Origin: Helicobacter sp. 11-8110
GTDB lineage: Bacteria; Campylobacterota; Campylobacteria; Campylobacterales; Helicobacteraceae
Assembly (NCBI RefSeq): GCF_003288905.1
Contig: NZ_NHYL01000006.1
Coordinates: forward strand, 29,698 to 93,697
DNA length: 64,000 bases
Direction: 5' to 3'
A program made the position numbers and the translations under genes. Below, piece by piece: positions 16,631 to 24,989 of this stretch; the stretch's first letter is position 1; each line of letters starts with the position of its first letter. A model generated the notes under the pieces. It made no database searches. It was not told the DNA's origin and was given only the letters and a program-made list of their open reading frames with translations.

Positions 16631-18829
16631 TTAGGCATTGCTAGTTCCTATCATTTTTTCATGATGTTCAAGATGTCCTAAATATTCAAATACTTTTTTA
16701 AACGCTTCAAAAAACATATCAATATCAATTTCTTTTGTATCTGATATATTTGTTTGATCAGTGTGTGATTCCCTGCTCATATATCTATAAAAAGCTTTAT
16801 ATTGTATGCCATCTGTAAAATATTGATCAATAACATTTTGCAATTTTTTTGCATATACAAAACCCACAAAATTTTCTAAAATATTTCTCATTGCATTAGG
16901 TATTATTGCCTTATGTGCTGTTTTGTTCTTGTATTCTTTTAATATTTGCCAATAAGCTTGATAATCATTTAAAATTTCATCTCTTTTTAAGGTGTTAATA
17001 CAAGAATAATTATTTTGATTTTTAAATATTCTAAATGAAGCAATATTCTTCCTGCAATCTTCTTTACTGATAATTGTAAAAAATTCATGATAAAAATATA
17101 AATTATGTGTAAAAATAAAAATTTGTTTATATGAATTATTATTAAAGAAAGTATTTTTTATAAGTTGAGCTACATCATAAACATAATTAAATGAAAGACT
17201 AGAAATAGGATCATCAATCACGATAATTTTATCTAGAATTGCTTCATTTTTTTCTTTTTTGCCTTGACAGAGTTGCAAAAAATACAAAAATGAAATTAAA
17301 GTTTTCTCACCTTCACTTAAGGTTTTAAAACTAGGCTTATTCTCTCCTTCTCTTGTGATAATATATTCTTGCTTTTCATCATCTTGGATTTTAATGCAAA
17401 AACTTAAAATTCCTAAATCTTTTAAATAGTTATTTATCTTATCAACTGCTTTTTGAATGTTAATTGTTTTTTCTTGTTCATCTTTTAAGGCATTTTCTAT
17501 ATTTTGTATATTGTTTTTGATAGTTTCATTTTCTCTTTCTACAGCTTGTTTATTTATTTCTTTATCTTTCTTGTCTTTTTTATATTTTTCTATAATCTCT
17601 TTTTTCTCAAAAATCACAAATTCCCAAAAAGATTTTTCTAATTTTTCTAACTCAATTTTTTTGTTATTTAACTTAGTATTAAAGTCTATAATTTTTTGTT
17701 GTATTTGTTTAATGTAATTATTTAAATTTTGAAATACTTCTTCGGTTTTTTCTAATTCTATTTTTTTGCCAGGCTCTTTAATTTTTTCTTGAATTTTTCT
17801 AATATTTTCTTCAAGTTTTGATTTTACTTGAGAATATAATTTTTCAAATTCAAAATCTTTATTATCTAAAATATCTCCTCTGTAAAAAATCTCTATACTT
17901 GGTATATTTGAAAATAATTTTTCATAATCGTTGTTTAATTTTTTAATTTCTTGGATTTTTTCTTCGTATGTTTTATCAAAATAATTCTCTAAATAGTTTT
18001 TAAATTCTTGAGTGATTGTGTTATTTTGACAAAATGGACAAGTTTGAGAATCTTGTAAAATATACTTATCAAAACCTTCTTTTACCCAATCTCCATTTCC
18101 TAGCTTTTTTATTAAATCTGCAATAATAATATTTTCATTGCCTACTATTGTTTCATTAAATATTGAGTTATCTTCTATATTTGTAAATTCTACATTTGAG
18201 ATTTCATGAATATTTTCTAATCTAGCTTGTGATGTATCGGTAAGAATGTTATATTGTTTCTTTAATTCTTCTAAATTGCTATTTTGTTGCAATAGATTAG
18301 GGGATAAAACTTCTTCTATTTTTGGTTCTATAAACTTAAGAAAACTTTCTTTGTTTCCCATTTTTCCTTCAAAAAAATCTTTAAAATTATCGCTATGATT
18401 TTGCTTGATTTTCCAAACACTATCCCTAAAATCACTTTCTATTTTTGTAATTCCTTCTTGCTTTTCTTCTAATTCTCCTTTAATTTTATCTTGACGAGAT
18501 TTTAACTCCATTAATTCTTTTTGTAAATTTTCAATTTCTTGTTTTACACTTATATTTTCTTCAGAGAGTGTAAAAATTCCCTGTTGTTTGTCTGTATCAT
18601 AAAAGTTTTTTTCAATAAAATCTTGATTATAAACCAAAATTTCTTCATTACTTAAACCTTTTATATTGCAATCTTTAAAATTTTCATCTTCTTGATTTGC
18701 TAAAAATTTAGATATTTGTGTTTTTCCTGCTCCATTTAAACCATAAATCAAATTAATGCGTTTATTTGTTTCTAGGATTGTTTCATCTTTATAACTCGCT
18801 ACATTTTTCATAGAAATTTTAGTAATCAT
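16631..18829 (-). CDS. RloC-like AAA_13 ATPase with zinc hook and candidate anticodon-nuclease domain
   Basis: 732 residues. Walker A G-L-N-G-A-G-K-T (30-37), signature L-S-E-G-E-K (504-509), Walker B I-I-V-I-D-D-P (535-541) and the H-loop T-H-N (574-576) form an SMC/Rad50-like ATPase split by a long coiled coil with a zinc-hook C-P-F-C at 264-267. The C-terminal ~110 residues contain R648-x3-E652 and H689. This spacing resembles the Arg-Glu-His triad of the PrrC/RloC tRNA anticodon nucleases. RloC was first named as an R-linked ORF in Campylobacter restriction loci, and here too it lies directly downstream (27 bp) of a restriction gene. Strong ribosome site AGGGGGAG. Predicted role: phage-infection or DNA-damage triggered tRNA cleavage; nuclease activity is inferred. 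Confidence 0.75.
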   Translation of the reverse strand: MITKISMKNVASYKDETILETNKRINLIYGLNGAGKTQISKFLANQEDENFKDCNIKGLSNEEILVYNQDFIEKNFYDTDKQQGIFTLSEENISVKQEIENLQKELMELKSRQDKIKGELEEKQEGITKIESDFRDSVWKIKQNHSDNFKDFFEGKMGNKESFLKFIEPKIEEVLSPNLLQQNSNLEELKKQYNILTDTSQARLENIHEISNVEFTNIEDNSIFNETIVGNENIIIADLIKKLGNGDWVKEGFDKYILQDSQTCPFCQNNTITQEFKNYLENYFDKTYEEKIQEIKKLNNDYEKLFSNIPSIEIFYRGDILDNKDFEFEKLYSQVKSKLEENIRKIQEKIKEPGKKIELEKTEEVFQNLNNYIKQIQQKIIDFNTKLNNKKIELEKLEKSFWEFVIFEKKEIIEKYKKDKKDKEINKQAVERENETIKNNIQNIENALKDEQEKTINIQKAVDKINNYLKDLGILSFCIKIQDDEKQEYIITREGENKPSFKTLSEGEKTLISFLYFLQLCQGKKEKNEAILDKIIVIDDPISSLSFNYVYDVAQLIKNTFFNNNSYKQIFIFTHNLYFYHEFFTIISKEDCRKNIASFRIFKNQNNYSCINTLKRDEILNDYQAYWQILKEYKNKTAHKAIIPNAMRNILENFVGFVYAKKLQNVIDQYFTDGIQYKAFYRYMSRESHTDQTNISDTKEIDIDMFFEAFKKVFEYLGHLEHHEKMIGTSNA

Positions 18830-18855
18830 TTTCTCCCCCTTATCATTATTTCCGC

Positions 18856-19038
18856 TTACACAAACTTTATTTTTGCAATCTCTCTTTCAATCTCCAAGCT
18901 TTTATGCAAAGTTTGGATAATTTTTTGAAAATACTCAAAGTTGATTTCTTCGTCTTTGTGGCTTTTTAGGTATTTATCCAACACTTGATACCCTCCGATT
19001 TTATACTCCCATACACTAGAATCCACTTTGTCAAAATA
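18856..19038 (-). pseudogene. Out-of-frame C-terminal tail of the upstream restriction-modification gene
   Basis: Directly after the stop at 19031 the next frame reads on for about 60 codons, beginning Y-F-D-K-V and containing V-W-E-Y-K-I-G-G-Y-Q-V-L-D-K-Y-L-K before a TAA at 18856. This is the C-terminal motif of the type ISP/IIG specificity domain (usual form W-E-x-x-I-G-G-Y-Q-V-x-x-K-W-L-K). A single-base shift near 19036-19045 would join it to the main gene. No long homopolymer lies at the break (only A5 and T4). It is either a true frameshift or a sequence error. Confidence 0.75.
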
Positions 19039-22000
19039 TAGGCTTTTTGTTTATAAAAAGCTCTTTTGTCTCTTTAGCATAAGTGATTGCAGAGATTTTT
19101 AAATCCTTGTTTGCAGTATCTTTATAAAGTGGCTCTCCAATAGGTGGTAAATCCTGCTCTTTTAGTAAATGTAGTGTGATTAGACTATTTCCCAAAGCAC
19201 TAAGCTGTAAAAATAGCTCTTTAGATTCTACAAAGGGGATTTTTGGAAAATCCACTTTCAAAAAGTCGATGTATTTTTCTCTATAGTCTTTATGAAAAAG
19301 CAGGGCATAGAGATAGCCTAGTATCGTTTCGGGGCTAAAATGCTCTTTGTATTTAGAATCTATAAACTCCCTAAAGCTTGGCGTGAAGTTTTCTATCCAT
19401 TTTATGGAATCTAAGTCTGCAGATTCTGTGTTTTTAATATAAAGAGGCATTATGGTGTTTGCTCCATTGCTTCCAGAAGCAATAGCTTGGTCTGCAATAT
19501 TGTTTATACAAAAGCAATGATTCCACTCTTGTTGTGAATCTTTTAATTGTCTAATGGGTGTTATGGCTAGATTCTCGCCTTTTAAAAAGTGTTGCATAAC
19601 CTCTCCTCTAGGCATACAATGAAAACCTTTTGATTTTCCTGTGTAATAAGTCCAGCGTATATCAAATGGGCGATAATGAATTTTTACATAATTTTGCAGG
19701 TTATTCCCAGTTGCTTGTAATTCTTTTTGTGCATATTCTACTTTCCAATCCCTAGAATCTTGTCCTAAATTAAACTCTTTTCTTGCATTCTCTATATCTA
19801 ATGATAAAAACTTTTTAATTCTTTCTTTGAAATTTTCCAAAGATTCAAAACTATCAGAATCTGACATTACAAATTTATCTCTACCACCAACAACCCCCAC
19901 ACTTGAGATTTTAAACATATCTTTTATACTATAGCCCTTGTCATATTCTATGCGTAAATTCTCATCTTGGGGGATAAAGAGATAAAAAGGCTCTTGTGGT
20001 GTTAGCTCTTTCCACTCTATAGAATCTAGGGTATGCTCATAGAGAAAATTATATTTTTCTTTTCTCTTACCATAAATTTCAGCGTGGTAGAGTTTGGCTA
20101 AATCTTTAGAATCTTGTGTTGTTTTTACAAAAATATTGATAGAAACGCCTTGCATAATGTCAAAAACATTATCATCTTTATCACCACTTGGTGTGGTTTC
20201 TTTCTTACGCGTATTGCCGTGCAAATCAAGGATATAAATCTTATCAAAGCTTTGCAATAAATGGTATCTCATACCCCTAAAAGTGGGATTATCTAAAAAA
20301 CTATTATTAGAGATAAAAGCAAAGATTCCGCTGCCTTGATGTTGAATTTTAGATTCTGCAAAGCGGATAAATTTCACATAATCATCAAGTAGCCATTTGG
20401 GATTTTTCTCATTTTGGAGTTTGTGTCGCTCAAGTATGCTTTTAAAGGTTTTTGCATTGTCCTTGCTTTTGTTTGTAAAATAGCGTTGCAAGGCTTCTTG
20501 CTCTGCTTTTGTAAGACTAGCTAGTTTTGGCTCTAATCCGTAGCTAATTCTAATCTCATCTTCATAAAGCCCTTTATTACTACTGGCGCCGCTATAGGGT
20601 GGATTGCCTGTGATGATTAGGATTTCTTGCTCTTTTAGCTTTTGGGCTTTTTTGAATTCCTCTGTAAGCTCTATCATACCTGCAAAGAGATTGCTTTGCT
20701 TGTCTAGCTCATCTTTTTCTTTACTAAAATAAAGCGTGTTTGTAAGGGTGATGTTTAGGCTTTCACTATCCTCTAGCTCTGTGTCAAACTCTTCTTTTAG
20801 GCTTTGGGAGATTTTTAGATGTGCGATAGTATAAGGAGCGATTAAAAACTCAAATCCATAGAATCTATCAATCAAGGCTTTTGGATTATATTTTGGGCTG
20901 TTTTTATTGCTCTCTTTTAGGGCTTTTCTAAAGGATTCCAGCAAGAATGTCCCTGTGCCTGTGGCAAAGTCTAGGAGTGTGATAGTTTTATCACTCATTG
21001 CTTGATTTAATCCTGTTTTACTAAAATCTTTTTGTAGTGTCAAATCTATGGCATTGATGATAAAGCTTACCACTGAAGCGGGGGTATAATACACGCCCCT
21101 AATCTCTCTAAGCTTAGGGTCATAACTCGCTAGAAAAGTCTCATAAAAATGCAAATAAGGGTCTTTATGCAGAGAATCTCCTAATAAATCTTTTTGTGAG
21201 ATTTTATTAAGCTCTTTTATCATTTCGCTTATATCTATGTGATTGATGATAGAGATGATTTCTTCTATAAGCCATTTGATAGAATCTAGCTCCTCTAGGT
21301 TGTCCAAAAATCCGCTCATTGCTCTAATAAGTGGGAAAGATTTTGGGATAAATTTTTTGGCATTGCTTAGATTGATATTTTCTTGTGTGGTATTGTTTAG
21401 GCGTGAGAGAAAGAGGCTATAAGTAAGCGTTTGAGCAAAGCTATCACAAAAGTTTTGATATTCTAACTCTTTGTATAAAACTTCTCTAAAGGTATTAAAA
21501 AGGCTTAGTAAGTATTGATTTGTATCATTTGAGCGCAATTCATCTTTTAAGATTTTTGTCCTTAGGGCTAGGGCATCGGCGAAGTCCTTGGCATTTGCTA
21601 TGGGTTTTGGATTTTTGGAGAAAAAGAGAGTGAAAAACTCTAAGAGTTCTTGTGCTTTATCTTGCAAATACGCATTATCTTTGGTGATAGTTTTTAGCTG
21701 TGAGTATTCACAAAGTCTAAGCTCTTTTAGAATGATGGGGTTATTTTTATTATCAAGCCCTATGAGACAAAACCGCAGATAATCTGTGAGTATGAGATTT
21801 GAAGAGAGGTCTAGATATTTTTTGATTTGTTGTGTTTGGAGAATCTTATTGAGATCTTCATTGATGCGTTTATTTTCAATATATCCAAGTATGAGAGAAT
21901 CTTTTGTGATGAGAAAATCTGGCGCACCTCTGCCTTCTTTGTCATTGTTTGGCTCGTGGATGATTTTTATATTTGTAGATGCTGCTTTTTCTTGAATCTT

Positions 22001-22099
22001 TATCAAAAGCGTATGCAAAAATGTGCGATAAGTGTGTTCTTTGTCTCCCTGATTTATATCTTTTATTTGCTGTAGATATTCCGCCAAAATTTCTTGCAT
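19031..22099 (-). CDS. Type IIG/ISP-like restriction-modification enzyme, C-terminus cut by frameshift
   Basis: About 1022 residues from ATG 22099, chosen over the upstream TTG (22180) because AAGGAAAGAG lies just before it. Near the N-terminus a PD-(D/E)xK nuclease site is visible: P-D-F-L (~61) and Y-I-E-N-K (~74-77). A helical linker follows, then an N6-adenine methylase with motif I D-F-A-T-G-T-G-T-F (~376) and motif IV N-P-P-Y-S (~497), then a target-recognition domain. No helicase domain is seen, so it is shorter than true type ISP enzymes. The final ~60 residues of the specificity domain are in another frame (18856-19038). Codon usage looks like its flanks. Confidence 0.85.
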   Translation of the reverse strand: MQEILAEYLQQIKDINQGDKEHTYRTFLHTLLIKIQEKAASTNIKIIHEPNNDKEGRGAPDFLITKDSLILGYIENKRINEDLNKILQTQQIKKYLDLSSNLILTDYLRFCLIGLDNKNNPIILKELRLCEYSQLKTITKDNAYLQDKAQELLEFFTLFFSKNPKPIANAKDFADALALRTKILKDELRSNDTNQYLLSLFNTFREVLYKELEYQNFCDSFAQTLTYSLFLSRLNNTTQENINLSNAKKFIPKSFPLIRAMSGFLDNLEELDSIKWLIEEIISIINHIDISEMIKELNKISQKDLLGDSLHKDPYLHFYETFLASYDPKLREIRGVYYTPASVVSFIINAIDLTLQKDFSKTGLNQAMSDKTITLLDFATGTGTFLLESFRKALKESNKNSPKYNPKALIDRFYGFEFLIAPYTIAHLKISQSLKEEFDTELEDSESLNITLTNTLYFSKEKDELDKQSNLFAGMIELTEEFKKAQKLKEQEILIITGNPPYSGASSNKGLYEDEIRISYGLEPKLASLTKAEQEALQRYFTNKSKDNAKTFKSILERHKLQNEKNPKWLLDDYVKFIRFAESKIQHQGSGIFAFISNNSFLDNPTFRGMRYHLLQSFDKIYILDLHGNTRKKETTPSGDKDDNVFDIMQGVSINIFVKTTQDSKDLAKLYHAEIYGKRKEKYNFLYEHTLDSIEWKELTPQEPFYLFIPQDENLRIEYDKGYSIKDMFKISSVGVVGGRDKFVMSDSDSFESLENFKERIKKFLSLDIENARKEFNLGQDSRDWKVEYAQKELQATGNNLQNYVKIHYRPFDIRWTYYTGKSKGFHCMPRGEVMQHFLKGENLAITPIRQLKDSQQEWNHCFCINNIADQAIASGSNGANTIMPLYIKNTESADLDSIKWIENFTPSFREFIDSKYKEHFSPETILGYLYALLFHKDYREKYIDFLKVDFPKIPFVESKELFLQLSALGNSLITLHLLKEQDLPPIGEPLYKDTANKDLKISAITYAKETKELFINKKPIF

Positions 22100-22208
22100 A
22101 CTCTTTCCTTGATTTATATTTCTAAGCCCCACTATCACCGCATAGCAATATTGTATTTTAAAGTCTTTAAAATCCCTCAATCATTTTATGCTTTTGACTT
22201 TTAGGCTA

Positions 22209-24830
22209 TCACTCCCACTCAATCGTTCCCGGGGGTTTAGAAGTAATGTCATATACGACGCGGTTTATGCCCTCTACTTCATTAATGATACGATTAGACA
22301 CAGATTCTAAAAATTCGTGAGGCAAATGCGAAAAAGTTGCTGTCATTCCATCAAGCGCTTCTACCGCACGCACACAAATTGTATTATCATAAGTGCGGTT
22401 ATCGCCCATTACCCCCACGCTTTTGACATTCAAAAGCACGCAAAACGCTTGCCATACGCTATCATATAGATTCCACTTATGCAACTCTTCTATAAAAATG
22501 CAATCCGCTTCTTTCAAAAGATCCAAATCCGCTTGATTGACTTCTCCCATAATGCGGATTGCAAGTCCTGGTCCTGGGAATGGGTGACGCATAAGCATAG
22601 ATTCTGGCATACCAAGCTCTCGCCCCAAAGCCCTCACCTCATCTTTAAAAAGCTCTCTTAAAGGCTCGATTAGCTCAAATTTCATCCATTCAGGCAACCC
22701 GCCGACATTATGATGAGATTTTATCGTTTTGCTTGGTCCTTTCACGCTCACAGATTCAATCACATCAGGATACAGCGTGCCTTGTGCGAGGAATTTTATC
22801 TCGCCATTGGCATTGTGCGCTCTAGCCTCACGCTCAAACACCTTGATAAAAGTCTCACCGATGATTTTACGCTTACTCTCAGGATCTCGCACACCTTTAA
22901 GCAATCCCAAAAACTCTTCACTTGCATCAATGGTGATAAGTGGCACACGCAAGTTTTCCCTAAACATTTTCTCCACGGCTTCTCTCTCGCCTTTGCGTAA
23001 AAGCCCCGTATCCACAAAAATAGGGATAAGATTTTCCCCAATAGCACGATAAAGCAATGTGGCTACGACACTAGAATCCACTCCACCACTCACGGCACAA
23101 AGCACCTTGTGAGGTTTGGCTTTATCTGTGTGCCCAAATGCACAGCTTGTCAAATGATCGCACACAAGCCCCACAGACTGCATAAAGGCATAAATCCCTG
23201 TGCTTCCTACAAAGCTAAAGCCTCGCTTTTTGAGATCATTTGCGATTGTGTCAGAAAGTGGTGTATGTGTGGGAATCTCCTCCAAACTCTCAAAATGATT
23301 GATAATTGGTGTATTATCTACATAATCCCAAAGAAACTTCGCAAAGCTCCCAAACTCACGCTCAATCTCTAAGAATCTTTTGGCATTGTTGATAGCAGAT
23401 TCTATCTTAGCACGATTGCGGATAATACCTGGATTTTCCATAAGTTCTTGTATCTTTGCCTCATCATAAGTGGCTACAATATGAGGATCAAAGGCATCAA
23501 AGGCTGCCCTAAAAGCCTCGCGTTTTTTAAGTATCGTGATCCACGAAAGCCCTGCTTGCATACCCTCTAGCACAAGTTGCTCAAAAAGTCGCTTGTCATC
23601 ATGCTGTGGAATGCCCCACTCAAAATCGTGATAATCTTGATAAAGCTTTTGTGTGGCTTTATCAGAGGCATTATACCCTTGATAAATCCAACCACATCGT
23701 TGTAGTGGCGCTGTATTCGTCGCTACACAATCCAAACCTAACTCCACCATATCACCACATACCGCACCTTTTTCAAAACCAAGTTCGCTAAAAACCTTTA
23801 GCCCTTTTTTGTCGTGTGTATCCCATTGTGTGTGGAAGCTCTGTGTATTTTGAAATTGCATAAGCGTATCCAAAAAAGATTGCGTTACTTCTTTTTGTGT
23901 TAGATTTCTATCGATGATATAACACTCAAAATTGCACCGATAGCCACTTGTATCCTCTACATACACGCAAAAGCCAAAGGCACTTACATTTCCTACATCA
24001 TCTTTTCTGGCAAAAAAATGCTCTGAATTATGAATGCGTTGTTTTAGCGTCGTGGCAATATGCTCTAATAATTTTGCTCCCATAAATCCGTGTGCTTTTG
24101 TGAAGCTCTCTTGCCATAGGGCAAAAATTTGCTCTTGTTGCGCGCGATCCTCGGTGCGTTGGAATGTGGGTGTTTGGGATAGTATCCCTGTGATTTTACG
24201 AATCTTATCTATCTCATAGGTGATAAAATTTTTCATATTCCAGCTTGTATCTGCTCTGCAAATACTCACCGCGAAATTTTTGAGAATCTCCCCACCACAC
24301 TCGCTATGCACGACTTCAGGGTGAAACTGCAAAGCATAGATTTGACGCTTTGTGTCTGCTATGGCACAATAATGCGTATTGCCACTTTTGGCTAATTCAC
24401 TAAAGCCTTGCGGGATTTTTTCTACCTTATCAGCGTGACTCATCCACACAACAGAATTATTTTTGACATTTGCAAAAAGTGCTGTATCAGTAGCTAAAAT
24501 CTCTAATTGTGCCTTGCCAAACTCCTGCTCTTTGGCTCGCACCACCGCACCGCCAAAATGATACGCGATATATTGCATACCATAACAAATCCCAAGCACA
24601 GGAATGCCAAGCTCAAAGACTTTGTTATCAGGCTTATATGCCCCCTCTTCATACACACTAGCAGGACCACCGCTTAAAATAATGCCCTTAGGATTCTTAG
24701 CCTTGATAGAATCTATACTTTCAAAATAAGGCACAATCTCGGTATAAACGCCAAACTCCCGAAGTCTCCTAGCGATAAGCTGTGTGTATTGACTCCCAAA
24801 GTCAAGCACTAACATTTCAACATTATTCAT
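22209..24830 (-). CDS. guaA: GMP synthase with inserted GNAT-like and 3-methyladenine DNA glycosylase I (Tag) domains
   Basis: 873 residues, about 350 more than normal GuaA. Residues 1-195 are the class I glutamine amidotransferase (catalytic C82 in G-I-C-Y-G, H170 and E172 in F-H-P-E-V). Residues ~216-368 resemble a GNAT acetyltransferase (A-L-W-x-E-S-F-T-K-A-H-G-F-M start, L-G-F-E end). Residues ~378-566 are a full Tag glycosylase: R-C-G-W, Y-H-D-F-E-W-G, L-E-G-M-Q-A-G-L-S-W and D-H-L-T-S-C, with all four zinc ligands (C379, H401, H559, C563) kept. The ATP pyrophosphatase then starts (S-G-G-V-D-S-S, 581-587) and the dimerisation domain ends in I-E-W-E. Both GuaA halves look intact, so the enzyme should make GMP from XMP. 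I recall H. hepaticus GuaA also being oversized. The gene is clearly GC-richer than its neighbours. Confidence 0.93.
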   Translation of the reverse strand: MNNVEMLVLDFGSQYTQLIARRLREFGVYTEIVPYFESIDSIKAKNPKGIILSGGPASVYEEGAYKPDNKVFELGIPVLGICYGMQYIAYHFGGAVVRAKEQEFGKAQLEILATDTALFANVKNNSVVWMSHADKVEKIPQGFSELAKSGNTHYCAIADTKRQIYALQFHPEVVHSECGGEILKNFAVSICRADTSWNMKNFITYEIDKIRKITGILSQTPTFQRTEDRAQQEQIFALWQESFTKAHGFMGAKLLEHIATTLKQRIHNSEHFFARKDDVGNVSAFGFCVYVEDTSGYRCNFECYIIDRNLTQKEVTQSFLDTLMQFQNTQSFHTQWDTHDKKGLKVFSELGFEKGAVCGDMVELGLDCVATNTAPLQRCGWIYQGYNASDKATQKLYQDYHDFEWGIPQHDDKRLFEQLVLEGMQAGLSWITILKKREAFRAAFDAFDPHIVATYDEAKIQELMENPGIIRNRAKIESAINNAKRFLEIEREFGSFAKFLWDYVDNTPIINHFESLEEIPTHTPLSDTIANDLKKRGFSFVGSTGIYAFMQSVGLVCDHLTSCAFGHTDKAKPHKVLCAVSGGVDSSVVATLLYRAIGENLIPIFVDTGLLRKGEREAVEKMFRENLRVPLITIDASEEFLGLLKGVRDPESKRKIIGETFIKVFEREARAHNANGEIKFLAQGTLYPDVIESVSVKGPSKTIKSHHNVGGLPEWMKFELIEPLRELFKDEVRALGRELGMPESMLMRHPFPGPGLAIRIMGEVNQADLDLLKEADCIFIEELHKWNLYDSVWQAFCVLLNVKSVGVMGDNRTYDNTICVRAVEALDGMTATFSHLPHEFLESVSNRIINEVEGINRVVYDITSKPPGTIEWE

Positions 24831-24943
24831 TTTCTTTCCTTACTTAGTCTAAATATATGGTGTTTTTGAGATATTTTTCTAGGGCTTCTTCCTCGAGCAC
24901 CTTGTTAGGTTTTGATGTGGGGTATTATATTGTATTTTTACTT

Positions 24944-24977
24944 AAAGGAGTGTGTGATAGACAACACTCACACACTC
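24944..24977 (-). terminator. Probable terminator of the ars operon
   Basis: GAGTGTGTGA (24948-24957) and TCACACACTC (24968-24977) form a perfect 10-bp stem just beyond the acr3 stop. On the minus strand only CTTTAAG follows, a weak T-run, so termination efficiency is uncertain. Confidence 0.5.
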
Positions 24978-24989
24978 TCTTAAAATAGT

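Noticed and set aside
22479..24219. Several plus-strand open frames of 60-107 codons opposite guaA.
   Set aside because: They mirror the GC-richer guaA coding strand, which has few stops on the reverse; no independent coding evidence.
22209..24830. Intein as explanation for the oversized GuaA.
   Set aside because: No splice-junction Cys/Ser at the start nor His-Asn-Cys/Ser/Thr at the end of the insert; the content matches Tag and GNAT folds instead.
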